Shown: in pieces, positions 1-10,022 of the stretch
Layout of the letters: every line of letters starts with the position of its first letter
How positions within the stretch are numbered: the stretch's first letter is position 1
Origin: Imperialibacter sp964351395
GTDB lineage: Bacteria; Bacteroidota; Bacteroidia; Cytophagales; Cyclobacteriaceae
Length of the DNA stretch: 64,000 bases
NCBI GenBank assembly: GCA_964351395.1
Contig: CAYGOF010000022.1
Coordinates: 19,139 to 83,138, forward strand
Direction: 5' to 3'
Made by a program: the position numbers and the translations under genes
Notes under the pieces: model-generated
What the model was told of the DNA's origin: nothing
The model's input: the letters and a program-made list of their open reading frames with translations, nothing else
The model's database searches: none

Positions 1-1120
1 GAAGAAAAACGGTGACCAGCGTTACCATCACCATCACAAAAATATCCGACTTAGGCATTTTGTTGAATGTACGCAAGCTGGCCCATTCAAATGTGCCAAT
101 CGACACCATGATCATCAGACCGGTAAGTGCTGCCATGGGCAATCTTTCCACCAGGCCTGCCCCAAACATGATGAATACCAGCAGCATTACAGAAGCCACA
201 ATACCTGACAGCCTGGCCCTGGCACCTGAAGATACGTTGATCAGACTCTGGCCAATCATCGCACAACCACCCATTCCGGAAAATAAGCCGGAAAGGATAT
301 TGGCAGTACCCTGGGCAACGGCCTCTTTATTGCCTCTACCTCTGGTTTCCGTGATTTCATCTACAATGTTGAGCGTAAGTAAACTTTCTATCAACCCAAC
401 GCCAGCCACAATGGCTGCATAAGGGAAGATAACTGTCAAGGTTTCCCAGGTAAAGGGTACGCTCGGCAAATGAAAAGGAGGAAATCCACCTTGAATGGAG
501 GCAATATCGCCTACCGTTTTTGTATCAATGCCGAAGAAATAGACAATGCCAAATACCACCAAAATGGCAGTAAGCGCTGCGGGAATAGCCTTCGTTAACT
601 TAGGAAGGCCCCAAATGATCAGCATGGTTAAAAGGACGAAACCGAGAAGGACATATAAAGACGAGCCTGTTAGCCAGTTGCCCGACGGGTCTTTAAACTG
701 ATCAAGTTGAGACATGAAGATGATGATGGCAAGCCCATTCACAAAACCAAAAATGACGGGATGAGGCACCAAACGCATGAACTTACCCAATCGCAAAAAG
801 CCAGCTGCAAGCTGAATAATGCCAGCAAGAATTACGGTGGCAAATACGTATTCAACACCGTGAGACACTACCAGTGAAACAATAACTACCGCCACAGCAC
901 CTGTGGCTCCAGAGATCATGCCTGGTCTGCCACCCAAAATGGAGGTAATTAAGCCCATCACGAACGCTGCATACAGGCCGGTCAGCGGGGACAGCCCTGC
1001 AATCAGCGCAAAGGCGACCGCCTCCGGTACCAGCGCCATGGCAACAGTGAGTCCCGATAAAATCTCGGTTTTGTAATTGACTTTTTGCGACAGGTCGAAC
1101 AGGTTGAAATACTTCTTCAT
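1..1120 (-). CDS. SulP-family anion transporter (3' end outside window)
   Basis: Reading leftwards from the ATG at 1118-1120, the frame stays open to the window edge (about 373 residues). It starts MKKYFNLFDLSQKVNYKTE and continues into the SulP core: an early helix with GLTVAMALVPEAVAFA, then GLSPLTGLYAAFVMGL and the GGRPGMISGATGAVAVV signature, followed by about ten hydrophobic segments. SulP proteins carry sulfate, bicarbonate or other anions across the inner membrane, usually with sodium or protons. The GRPGMISGATGA loop is the substrate-binding region of the family. The C-terminal part, which might hold a STAS domain, lies outside the window. It is a different subfamily from the SulP gene at 46 kb. 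The transported anion cannot be told from sequence. Confidence 0.9.
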   Translation of the reverse strand, partial: MKKYFNLFDLSQKVNYKTEILSGLTVAMALVPEAVAFALIAGLSPLTGLYAAFVMGLITSILGGRPGMISGATGAVAVVIVSLVVSHGVEYVFATVILAGIIQLAAGFLRLGKFMRLVPHPVIFGFVNGLAIIIFMSQLDQFKDPSGNWLTGSSLYVLLGFVLLTMLIIWGLPKLTKAIPAALTAILVVFGIVYFFGIDTKTVGDIASIQGGFPPFHLPSVPFTWETLTVIFPYAAIVAGVGLIESLLTLNIVDEITETRGRGNKEAVAQGTANILSGLFSGMGGCAMIGQSLINVSSGARARLSGIVASVMLLVFIMFGAGLVERLPMAALTGLMIMVSIGTFEWASLRTFNKMPKSDIFVMVMVTLVTVFL

Positions 1121-1396
1121 TAAAATTGAGTAAATGGCAGACCACCCCAGAATAAGAACCTGGACGGACTAATCGTATATAAATTATTACTTGATTAAGA
1201 TGCGTGGGCCTTTTTTAAGCAGGTGTAGCCTCTATTGAATTCGGAGGGCAAAGGTAAGGATAATCCTGGGCATTAAAGGCATGCTGTTAGAAAATAGCTC
1301 TACACAGCTTGCTTTGGGAGTCATTCTTATGATCAGTGGCAAAAGTAAAACGACAGCAATACGTATATTGGAACTTCAGCGGAAACAAGATCTCAC

Positions 1397-2170
1397 ATGA
1401 AATATACCAACCTAAAACTGCTCATTTTTGTCTGCGCTATGATGGCTTTGCAAAGCTGTCAACCGCAAAAACCGCAAACCTGGGTTTTCATTTTGGCAGG
1501 TCAATCTAATATGGCGGGTCGCGGCATCGTAGAACCACAGGATACCATTACGCATCCAAGGATCTTAACGATCGACTCTCTTGGTCGTATAATTAGAGCC
1601 AAAGAGCCGCTACATTTTTACGAACCCAACCTGGTGGGCCTGGACTGCGGCCTTTCTCTGGGCAAAAGGCTTGTATCATATCTTTCAGCAAACGACACCA
1701 TCCTGATCATTCCCACCGCAGTAGGTGGAAGTTCAATGTCGCAGTGGTTGGGTGATTCACTCTACAGAAATGTGAAGCTGCTTTCTAATTTCAAAGAGAA
1801 AGTGGCTATCGGCCAAAAGTACGGCGAGATCAAGGCCATATTTTGGCACCAGGGAGAGAGCGATGCCAATGAAAGGTCGATTGGAGCCTATCCAGCTAAA
1901 ATCCCACAGCTTTTGGGTACCTTTCGATCGATTGTCCAGAACTATTCATTACCCATTTCGATGGGTGAATTGGGAAGCTATTCAAACAACAACGACTACT
2001 GGCAAATGGTGAATGCTGCCATCCACAACTATGCGGCTACCGATGTCAACGTATCAGTCATTGGCACCCAGGATTTAACACATAAAGGAGACGCGGTCCA
2101 TTTCGATTCTGCCGGGCAAAGGGAAATCGGAAAAAGATTTGCTGATGCTTACTGGGAAATGGTTAAGTAG
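1397..2170 (+). CDS. SGNH/SASA-family carbohydrate acetylesterase lipoprotein
   Basis: 257 aa. An N-terminal signal ends in a lipobox (LQSC, Cys21), so the protein is probably a lipoprotein. The family signature is clear: GQSNM around Ser37 is the nucleophile block, FWHQGESDA at about 149-157 is the second conserved block of sialate O-acetylesterase/CE6 enzymes (DUF303), and DAVHFDSAGQ near His235 supplies the Asp/His pair. Members remove acetyl groups from sialic acids or from xylan and other polysaccharides; the substrate here is unknown. It stands alone, with a hairpin after its stop and an aldo/keto reductase 119 bases downstream. Family is confident, substrate is not. Confidence 0.85.
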   Translation: MKYTNLKLLIFVCAMMALQSCQPQKPQTWVFILAGQSNMAGRGIVEPQDTITHPRILTIDSLGRIIRAKEPLHFYEPNLVGLDCGLSLGKRLVSYLSANDTILIIPTAVGGSSMSQWLGDSLYRNVKLLSNFKEKVAIGQKYGEIKAIFWHQGESDANERSIGAYPAKIPQLLGTFRSIVQNYSLPISMGELGSYSNNNDYWQMVNAAIHNYAATDVNVSVIGTQDLTHKGDAVHFDSAGQREIGKRFADAYWEMVK

Positions 2171-2183
2171 AAATAAATATGCA

Positions 2184-2230
2184 TTTTTTTGTCTCTTTAC
2201 CCCACACCCTAAAGGAAGGAGACCAAAAAA
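2184..2230 (+). terminator. A/T-flanked hairpin after the acetylesterase gene
   Basis: The left arm TTTTTTTGTCTC (2184-2195) pairs with GAGACCAAAAAA (2219-2230) with one mismatch. A smaller inner pair, CTTTA (2195-2199) with TAAAG (2210-2214), could extend the stem. It starts 14 bases after the stop codon. It may be a terminator or a leader structure for the next gene; the missing clean U-tract lowers confidence. Confidence 0.35.
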
Positions 2231-2289
2231 TTCTCCAACAATGGTAACAGTAAACCTGATTCTATTCAATTAAAAAATGAGCAACACAC

Positions 2290-3276
2290 ATGAACTATAG
2301 AACCTTAGGCAAAACTAATTTCAATATCTCTGAAATCTCACTTGGCACCTGGCAAGTAGGTGGCAAATGGGGGTCATCCTTCAATGACCAGGAAGCCGAC
2401 AAAATCATCAACACGGCGATTGATAGTGGTGTTAATTTTATTGACACTGCCGACGTGTATGAAACCGGAATGAGTGAAACAGCCGTGGGCCGAGTGGTGC
2501 GATCTCGATCAGAGCGCATCTATGTGGCTACCAAATGTGGGCGGCAAATCAGCCCACACACCAGCGAAGGCTACCAACCCAAGGTACTTCGGCAGTTTGT
2601 AGAAGACAGCCTGAAACGGACTGGTTTTGAAACGCTCGATCTTATTCAGTTGCATTGCCCACCTACCGAAGTGTATTACCGCCCGGAAATCTTCGAAGCG
2701 TTCGATCGCCTGAAAGAAGAAGGAAAAATTCAGCACCTCGGTGTGAGTGTGGAAAAAGTGGAAGAAGCACTAAAAGCTATTGAGTTTTCGAATGTTGCCA
2801 GTGTACAGATCATCTTCAACCTTTTCCGGCAAAGGCCCGCAGAATTATTCTTCAAAGAAGCCCGAAAAAGAAATGTCGGTGTCATTGTTCGAGTGCCTTT
2901 AGCCAGCGGCCTACTCACTGGTCTTTACGATGCCAAAACCTCCTTCGATACCGGCGACCATAGGAACTTTAATCGCAACGGCGAGAAGTTCGACAAGGGA
3001 GAAACTTTCTCGGGGATCAACTATGATTTGGGACTCAAGGCTGTAGATGAACTAAAAAGACTATTTCCAGAGGCGAAAAACCTTGCCCCAATTGCCTTAC
3101 AATGGATTCTAGGGTTCCAGGAAGTGAGTTGTATCATCCCTGGAGCCTCCAGGGTGGATCAGGTTGTGTCCAACCTTTCGGTCTATAATGTACCTTCACT
3201 TAGCAGCGGGCAAATAAGTGCCATGAATGAGATCTACAAAAAACATATTCAACCGGAAGTACACCATTTGTGGTAA
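2290..3276 (+). CDS. aldo/keto reductase
   Basis: 328 aa, the normal length for the family. The NAD(P)H-dependent aldo/keto reductase tetrad is complete: Asp52 and Tyr57 in IDTADVYETG, Lys82 in VATKCG and His122 in LIQLHCP. The C-terminal cofactor-binding part (IIPGASRVDQV) is also present. The protein should be a soluble TIM barrel that reduces a carbonyl compound, possibly a sugar or aldehyde. The DUF885 lipoprotein gene begins 34 bases after its stop, so the two may be cotranscribed, although their roles do not obviously connect. Physiological substrate unknown. Confidence 0.9.
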   Translation: MNYRTLGKTNFNISEISLGTWQVGGKWGSSFNDQEADKIINTAIDSGVNFIDTADVYETGMSETAVGRVVRSRSERIYVATKCGRQISPHTSEGYQPKVLRQFVEDSLKRTGFETLDLIQLHCPPTEVYYRPEIFEAFDRLKEEGKIQHLGVSVEKVEEALKAIEFSNVASVQIIFNLFRQRPAELFFKEARKRNVGVIVRVPLASGLLTGLYDAKTSFDTGDHRNFNRNGEKFDKGETFSGINYDLGLKAVDELKRLFPEAKNLAPIALQWILGFQEVSCIIPGASRVDQVVSNLSVYNVPSLSSGQISAMNEIYKKHIQPEVHHLW

Positions 3277-3310
3277 AACCATTAGAAACTCTTAAAACCA
3301 AAAGTAAATC

Positions 3311-5137
3311 ATGAGATCGATCTACATCTGTGTCATTATTCTTTCATTCATCGCTGCTAGCTGCCAACAGGAAGAAAAGGCTCAGCCTCAAGAGCGCAAT
3401 CCCGGCATCGACAGTCTGTTCGAGGCGTATAACGACTTCAAGCTCCGTATCAATCCAATAGAGGCCACCAAGGCAGGAGAGTCTGAATACAACGACAAAG
3501 TAGCTAACTACATCGCCGATGACTACCAGGCCGATCTGAAAGCCAACTATTCAGCTTTCTTATCTGCACTCAAAACCTATGATTCTACCATGGTAAGTAG
3601 TTCGCAGTGGATGAGCATGCAGGTAATGGCCTGGGATTGTGAGATCAAACTGGAAGGCCTGAACAACGCAATCGTGACGATGGCCTCCCCTATCTACAAT
3701 CTTCCCAGCTTCGAGCTAATGCCACTTTTACAGATACAATCGCTTCATTTATACTTTTCGCAGCTTGCCGCTGGGCAGAGTGTGCAGCCTTTCAATACCG
3801 TGGAAGACTACGACAACTGGCTCAGCCGGATCGGCGATTACCTACCCTTTTTGGATACCTGTATCGTGAAAATGAGAAAGGGGATGGCAACAGGTGTTGT
3901 CCCACCTAAATCGTTGATCGTTAAAATGATTCCTCAATTAGATGGCTTTATCAATGACCCTATTTCGGAGCACCTCTACTATGCACCTATTCGTCAGATG
4001 CCTGATAGTTTTTCTGCAGAAGAAAAGGAAAGACTAACCAAAGCATATGCGGCCGTTATTCAGGACGAGCTAAAACCTAAGTACAAAGAGCTCCAGGAGT
4101 TTCTGCAAAACACCTATTTACCGGCAGGCACGGAAACTTCTGGTCTTGGCGCATTGCCAAATGGCCCGGAAACATACAGCTACCTATTGCGCATGCACAC
4201 CACCACCAATATGACGGCCGATGAGATTCATGAGCTAGGTAAAAGTGAGGTTAAAAGAATATTGAGTGAAATGGAGAAAGCCAAAGCAGCCACTGGGTTC
4301 GAAGGCGACATGAGATCCTTTTTTGAGCATGTGCGGAATAGTAAAAGTCAAATGCCTTTTTCTGAACCAGCACAAGTCATAGCCAGCTTCAACGAAATCC
4401 GGCAGAGGGTGGAGGCAGGTTTGGGCAATGTTTTTGATTTGAAACCCAAGGCTACATTCAATGTACGTAGAACAGAAGCATTCAGAGAGGCGTCTGCCAG
4501 TGCCGAATACGTACCAGGAAGCAAGGATGCCACTCGGGCAGGCACATTCTATGTACCTATCCCCGACGTGAACAGTTACAACAAGTTTGCCGACGAATCA
4601 CTTTTCTTGCATGAAGCAGTACCAGGCCACCATTACCAACTTTCACTACAACAGGAAAATACCGATCTGCCGGAATTCCTACATCCTGAGAGCCTTGGTG
4701 TGTTTGTGGAAGGCTGGGCATTATATGCAGAATCCCTTGGTGTTGAACTTGGGCTGTATAAGGACCCTTATCAATATTTTGGCATGTTGAGCATGGAAAT
4801 GCACCGGGCCATCCGATTGGTGGTGGACACTGGCCTTCATGCCAAAGGCTGGACCAGAGAAGAAGCTATTCAGTACTCTCTTGATAACGAAGCAGACTCA
4901 GAAGCCTCTATCATTGCCTCTATTGAACGCTATATGGCGACTCCTGGTCAGGCTGTCTCGTACAAAATAGGGCAGCTGAAAATCCAGGAGCTTCGCAAAA
5001 AAGCTGAGGCAGCGCTTGGTGACAAGTTCACTATTAAAGAGTTTCATAACCAGGTATTGAATTCGGGAAGCTTGCCGCTGGTACTTCTCGAGCGAAAAAT
5101 TGATGGTTGGATCAAATCCGAGTCTCATATGAACTAA
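3311..5137 (+). CDS. DUF885 metalloprotease-like lipoprotein
   Basis: 608 aa, typical for DUF885. The N-terminus is a signal peptide ending in AASC (Cys18), so the protein is likely lipid-anchored. The family's metal-binding motif HEAVPGHH begins at His434, and EGWALYAESLG about 35 residues later provides the next conserved glutamate. DUF885 proteins resemble zinc metallopeptidases of the gluzincin type, but few have been characterised. The likely place of action is the periplasm or cell surface. It follows the aldo/keto reductase closely. Confidence 0.85.
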   Translation: MRSIYICVIILSFIAASCQQEEKAQPQERNPGIDSLFEAYNDFKLRINPIEATKAGESEYNDKVANYIADDYQADLKANYSAFLSALKTYDSTMVSSSQWMSMQVMAWDCEIKLEGLNNAIVTMASPIYNLPSFELMPLLQIQSLHLYFSQLAAGQSVQPFNTVEDYDNWLSRIGDYLPFLDTCIVKMRKGMATGVVPPKSLIVKMIPQLDGFINDPISEHLYYAPIRQMPDSFSAEEKERLTKAYAAVIQDELKPKYKELQEFLQNTYLPAGTETSGLGALPNGPETYSYLLRMHTTTNMTADEIHELGKSEVKRILSEMEKAKAATGFEGDMRSFFEHVRNSKSQMPFSEPAQVIASFNEIRQRVEAGLGNVFDLKPKATFNVRRTEAFREASASAEYVPGSKDATRAGTFYVPIPDVNSYNKFADESLFLHEAVPGHHYQLSLQQENTDLPEFLHPESLGVFVEGWALYAESLGVELGLYKDPYQYFGMLSMEMHRAIRLVVDTGLHAKGWTREEAIQYSLDNEADSEASIIASIERYMATPGQAVSYKIGQLKIQELRKKAEAALGDKFTIKEFHNQVLNSGSLPLVLLERKIDGWIKSESHMN

Positions 5138-5291
5138 AGGATGTACAGTAAAGTCGTTTCATTACGGCACATTAGTGTTTCATTTTGGCACACCTTCTTT
5201 GCGCAAACAAAATATATAAACTACTAGTTTACTGAAAGTTAGATCAATGGCACTTGGTTTGGCAAAGGCTAGCATATCCAATTTACCATCT

Positions 5292-7685
5292 ATGCTCAGA
5301 AATTATATTATCACAGCCTTCAGAAGCTTCAGGAATAACAAAACGTATACGCTTATTAACATCCTGGGCTTAAGCTTGGGCATTGCTTGTTGTTTCATCT
5401 ACTTCGGGATTGTTCGTCATGAAGTTTCTTTTGATCAATTCCACGATAATGGAAATAAGATTTTTCGGGTCGTAGAACACCAAAAAGGCGACAATGGCAT
5501 GGAGTATCGTGCCTGGCTTCCCAATCCAATGGGGTATACGATTGAAGAAGAAGTGGTTGGCACCCATGTCATTCCGCTACAAGGCCCTCTTAGTGGTACT
5601 GTAAAAATCCAGCATGGCGAAGATGTGAAACTCTTTAAAGAAGAAGGGAATATCCTCTTTGCCAACGGCAATCTGCTGCAGTATTTTAGCTTTCCTACGG
5701 TAAATAGAGTCGATCCGGTCATTCTTGATCAGCCTGAAAAGGTGATGCTGACGGAGACGATAGCAATGAAATATTTTGGTGATGAAAACCCAATCGGACA
5801 ATATATTACCTACGCAGACATCAATTTGGAGGTAGTGGGGATATTAAGGGATATTCCTTACAACTCCAGTCTCAGATTTGACATAGTAGCCTCCTACCCC
5901 ACCATTCGAAAGATCTACCCAGATTGGATTTCCAACTGGGGCGCCTATTGGGAGGGAACGGCTTATGTAGTTGTTGATGATCCTTCGAGTGCTGAAAATA
6001 TTGCTACTCAGATCAACTCTGTTGTTAAACAGCACTTTAAGGAAGATGATAAAGAAAGCACCGAATACTTTCTACAGCCTTTAGCGGATGTACATTCAAA
6101 TGCGCGCTATGCCAATGGCCCCAACTATATTTTGCCAAAGGAGGCGCTACTGGCATCGGGACTCACCGTGCTTATGATACTGATTGTATCGGTTTTCAAT
6201 TTCATCAATCTTTCAACCAGTCAGGCCATCAAACGATCCAAAGAAATAGGTATTCGGAAGACGTTAGGAGGACGGAAGATTAACCTAATCGCGCAGTTCC
6301 TACTGGAAACGTTATTGATCGTTTCCCTTTCAAGCATACTCGCACTTACTCTAAGTCAGTTTTTCATCAATTGGCTCAATAAAACAGTGAGCGATTTACC
6401 CATCAGACTAGCGTTTGATGGAAGCATCGCTTTCATAACCATAGCCATGATACTTGTCGTGACACTTTTATCGGGCATTTACCCTGCTACAGTACTGGCC
6501 AGGTTCAATCCCATCCAGGCCATTAAAAATCAAGTTTCTCTCAACCAGGTAGGCAGCTTTTCCTTAAGGAAAGTCCTTATTGTCGCGCAATTCACGGTAG
6601 CCAATTTACTGATTGCGATCACCATCATCGCTTCTGCCCAGATGTATTTCATCGAGAGGAAAGACCTGGGGTTTGACTCGAAAAATATTGTCATGATGAG
6701 CTTTTCTGACAAGGCCACCGCCGGTTTTGACGTCATAAAGCATGATTTTGAATCTTTCAATTTTGTAAAAAATGCTACATGGTGCATGGGCCCACCACAA
6801 ACGGGCTGGAGCTGGTACTCATCCTACAGTTTATTTGGCAAACCAACAAATGATGCGCTTCACGCCAATCTTCGTTTTGTAGACGCCAGTTACCTGTCAA
6901 CTTTTAGCATCCCACTTTTAGCGGGACGTAATATTGAAAACATCCAATATCCGGATTCAGCGCAACAAGTACTCGTGAACGAAGAGTTTGTTAGCAGGTT
7001 AGGTCTTTCACCAGCAGAAGCTGTTGGAAGAAAAATTAGTTACAATGGGAGCTTTGAAGGAACGATCGAAGGAGTGGTAAAGAACTTTCATGTATCAAAA
7101 CTTCAGCAGGCTATTCCTCCGGCTATGTTGGCCTATCAACCAAGACAAATGAATGTGATAGCACTAAAAGTAGCCAGCAATGATTTGGCTTCTTTTCGGC
7201 AGCAGCTCGAGGCGAAGTATCGAACATACGATCAGGAAGGCTTTTTTGATCCAAGGCTTTTAGAAGATGAAATCTCGAACACCTATTTTATTGAAAATTT
7301 AATGTTCAGCTCATTTCGTTTGTTTTCGTTTTTGGCAATTGCAATTAGCCTGATGGGACTTTACGGCTTGGTCAATTTTATGCTCGCCAAAAACCGCAAA
7401 ACAATCAGTATCAAAAAGATATTTGGTGCAAGTACTGAAATGCTTTTGGCAGGCATGTCAAAGGAGTACTTGATTCTACTAAGTATCGCTTTTGCCATTT
7501 CTACTCCTTTCTGCCTGGTATTAATGAATAATTGGCTCAACGATTTTTATTACCACATAGAGATAAGTTGGATACACTTTATGTTTAGCTTCCTTTCTAT
7601 TTTATTCGTTGCTGTTCTAACGGTTGCTTATAAGTCGTTCCAGGTGGCTACAGAAAACCCAATAGAATCCTTGAGAAGCGAGTAA
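5292..7685 (+). CDS. MacB/FtsX-type ABC transporter permease
   Basis: 797 aa from the ATG at 5292. An ATG at 5247 would add 15 residues (MALGLAKASISNLPS) not typical of the family, whereas MLRNYIITAFRSFRNN is the usual beginning. Order: first membrane helix (about 20-40), a long periplasmic MacB-like core domain, an FtsX domain with three helices (about 290-415), a second periplasmic domain and a second FtsX domain at the C-terminus. No ATPase gene is adjacent; such lone two-module permeases are common in Bacteroidota and probably use an ATPase encoded elsewhere. The role (lipoprotein or peptide export, or signalling) cannot be read from sequence. A second member lies at 14132-16495. Confidence 0.88.
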   Translation: MLRNYIITAFRSFRNNKTYTLINILGLSLGIACCFIYFGIVRHEVSFDQFHDNGNKIFRVVEHQKGDNGMEYRAWLPNPMGYTIEEEVVGTHVIPLQGPLSGTVKIQHGEDVKLFKEEGNILFANGNLLQYFSFPTVNRVDPVILDQPEKVMLTETIAMKYFGDENPIGQYITYADINLEVVGILRDIPYNSSLRFDIVASYPTIRKIYPDWISNWGAYWEGTAYVVVDDPSSAENIATQINSVVKQHFKEDDKESTEYFLQPLADVHSNARYANGPNYILPKEALLASGLTVLMILIVSVFNFINLSTSQAIKRSKEIGIRKTLGGRKINLIAQFLLETLLIVSLSSILALTLSQFFINWLNKTVSDLPIRLAFDGSIAFITIAMILVVTLLSGIYPATVLARFNPIQAIKNQVSLNQVGSFSLRKVLIVAQFTVANLLIAITIIASAQMYFIERKDLGFDSKNIVMMSFSDKATAGFDVIKHDFESFNFVKNATWCMGPPQTGWSWYSSYSLFGKPTNDALHANLRFVDASYLSTFSIPLLAGRNIENIQYPDSAQQVLVNEEFVSRLGLSPAEAVGRKISYNGSFEGTIEGVVKNFHVSKLQQAIPPAMLAYQPRQMNVIALKVASNDLASFRQQLEAKYRTYDQEGFFDPRLLEDEISNTYFIENLMFSSFRLFSFLAIAISLMGLYGLVNFMLAKNRKTISIKKIFGASTEMLLAGMSKEYLILLSIAFAISTPFCLVLMNNWLNDFYYHIEISWIHFMFSFLSILFVAVLTVAYKSFQVATENPIESLRSE

Positions 7686-7831
7686 TAACTACATATCTAC
7701 CCACGATGATTTTGTTGCGAGGCCCAAATGAGGGCTCTATTGTAAAAATAAGATGAAAAATCCCCTAAGTACTGAAATAGCTGAGTTGAATAAAGATCGA
7801 AAAAGCGGACACTAATAAAGTATACCCATAC

Positions 7832-9406
7832 TTAATTCAGCACGGGCACTGGGAAGCTATCCGGCTGTTCGGTAAAAGTGATGGTAAAAGTAGTTCCAAG
7901 CCCTTCTTCGCTTTCTACCGCTATTTGGCCACCCACAAGTTCCACTTGTGTTTTTACTATATACAAGCCAAGGCCTCGACCTTCACTGCCTGTATGAAAA
8001 CGCTTATAAAGCATAAATACACGGTCCCCAATGGCATTGTAGTCGAAGCCAATTCCGTTGTCTGCCAGCGTCAGTACTATGTTTCCATTTTCTTTCCGGG
8101 AGTGAATGGTAATTCTTGGCTCTCTCTTTTTCGACCTGAATTTCACTGAATTGCTTATCAGGTTAAAAAGAATGCTCTGCAGAAAGGATTTTGTCGTAAA
8201 GAGAGACGAGGCATCCGATAAATGGGCCTCAATTTCCACCTCACCGGTTTTGCATTCCGGAATGCTTGCAACAATCAAATCCAGCTCTTTTTGGAGGTCG
8301 ACCATTTCATTGGATCTGTGCACTTCATTCTTCATGTCTATGATCTTTGTGAGATCACGGATCACCTGATCAAAACCAATCGCAGAGGCATTGGTCATCT
8401 TTATTAGTTGCTGATGCGATTCGGGAAATTGATCTAAATCCTGCTTCAGCAAATCCGTTAGCCCAAGCAGGGTAGAGAGCGGCCCTCTTAGGTTATGGGA
8501 AATAGTATACGAAAACTGACGGAGCTCTTCATTGTACTTGCTCAAGTCATCATTTGCCTGTAGCAGCTGCCTGTTTTTCTCCAATATCTCTGTTTCAAGG
8601 TCAGAGTTTGCACCCATCAATCTTATTTTATGGTCTTCGATCGTTTGTAAGGCCGACATCAGCTGCGCCTGGTTGGCTTCTAATTGCTGGGTTTTTGTTT
8701 GAATTTCGATGTTTTGGGCTTCTACCATCGAATTTCGTTGCTGAAGCATTTTGTTTGATCCTACCAGCTCATCGATAAGCATTGTATTCTCCTCCTCTGT
8801 CCGTTCCTGAAGATGTTTGATGAAAAGAAATCCCACTAAAACAAAGGCATAGATGAGTACGGGGAAAAAATTAGAGTTATAGTAATAACTATGCGCAAAA
8901 AAGCCCAGCTGATGATAACCGACTCCAAAAAAATTGTGGATTGGATCGTAAAGCGCCAACGACAAAAACGAAAAAGAAACTCCAATAAGAAGGCTAATCT
9001 TCTCTTTTAGAGAGAAAAGTGTTAGTGGAACAATCATGAGCCCGAGCAGAATAGTCCGAAAGTCAAAAAACGTATTTGGGTCCACTTGCTCAGGATAAAG
9101 TATAACAATAAGAACCGAAAGGGTCATTGTACCAACAACCGTTTTTCCGCAAAGAAACAAGCGGGCAGCGGTATGAAAGCCCCAGCGATTCAAAGCAATG
9201 GGCAGTAGGTTAAGTATTCCAGTTAACACGATACCGACCGGGATTTCGGGTTGATCAAAAAAGATGAACTCGGTGGAGGCAATAATGATAGTAAGTACAA
9301 ATATTGCCATAGCATAATAGTTGGAAACGAGTATGCTCCTGTTTCTTGATAAACTGAAAACTGGACTGGTTCCAATACTTGCTATCCTTTTTGCTAAATG
9401 ACTCAT
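7832..9406 (-). CDS. membrane sensor histidine kinase (orphan)
   Basis: 524 aa. Residues 28-197 form about six hydrophobic helices. A coiled coil (about 200-295) follows, then the dimerisation/phosphoacceptor box FSYTISHNLRGPL with His304. The ATP-binding domain has an N-box (NLISNSVKF), DNGIGFD and GRGLGLYIVK. The protein should autophosphorylate on His304 in response to a signal sensed in the membrane. No response regulator gene lies beside it, so the partner is unknown. It converges on the upstream permease gene and has a 615-base gene-poor region on its promoter side. Confidence 0.9.
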   Translation of the reverse strand: MSHLAKRIASIGTSPVFSLSRNRSILVSNYYAMAIFVLTIIIASTEFIFFDQPEIPVGIVLTGILNLLPIALNRWGFHTAARLFLCGKTVVGTMTLSVLIVILYPEQVDPNTFFDFRTILLGLMIVPLTLFSLKEKISLLIGVSFSFLSLALYDPIHNFFGVGYHQLGFFAHSYYYNSNFFPVLIYAFVLVGFLFIKHLQERTEEENTMLIDELVGSNKMLQQRNSMVEAQNIEIQTKTQQLEANQAQLMSALQTIEDHKIRLMGANSDLETEILEKNRQLLQANDDLSKYNEELRQFSYTISHNLRGPLSTLLGLTDLLKQDLDQFPESHQQLIKMTNASAIGFDQVIRDLTKIIDMKNEVHRSNEMVDLQKELDLIVASIPECKTGEVEIEAHLSDASSLFTTKSFLQSILFNLISNSVKFRSKKREPRITIHSRKENGNIVLTLADNGIGFDYNAIGDRVFMLYKRFHTGSEGRGLGLYIVKTQVELVGGQIAVESEEGLGTTFTITFTEQPDSFPVPVLN

Positions 9407-10022
9407 AATTTCGTCTTAACTTCCTATTTCAATGCTTTCATACATACCCTTGGAAAACATTAAGCTCTTTTTAAGGGAATATATCACTTTGTTGAAATCT
9501 ATCGCATTCAATTATTTATTCCGGTTTAAACAACTCATCCAGCTCCACTGCGTCACGTAATTATTGGATCTTTTACATCATTATTGAGTTAAAGCAATCA
9601 TTTGAATCAGTCTCAAAGGGCAAGATTATTGTATGTTATATAGTCCGGCTAGCTTCATAACATTCTGCAAGTTACCACCTTAGAAAAAATGAATATCTTG
9701 AGTTTTAAAGAAAAACTTACTTGTCATTGACGCTTGGTTCAAACGCATCGCTGAAGCTGATACCTGGTCGAAAAGATGGCCAAATTAAATATGGAAATAA
9801 CTGTTTTCATGATCATCCGCTACTGCCGACATAGCAGTACCATCTCAACCAATCGGGTTAAAAAAAGTCATAGATAGCTCAACCTTGATCCTTTACTTTT
9901 TGGATTGAAATTAAATTGCCACGAGCCCTAAGCTGCTCAGGTTTATCCAATCATGAAATTGGGCTTCTTTATCTCAGCAAAAAAAGGCAACTTATGCTGT
10001 TCAAACTAAACGCACGCTTATC
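9407..10022. other. 615-base intergenic region between divergent genes
   Basis: This is the promoter region of the histidine kinase (leftwards) and the Gfo/Idh/MocA gene (rightwards). I found no open frame with a recognisable protein on either strand, no RNA gene and no strong hairpin; only a short inverted pair CCAAT/ATTGG at about 9945-9960. It is AT-richer than its neighbours. It may hold a decayed gene or long regulatory leaders. Confidence 0.5.

Noticed and set aside
12..422. Plus-strand frame inside the SulP gene at the left edge
   Set aside because: It is antisense to a clear SulP coding frame and has no domain of its own.
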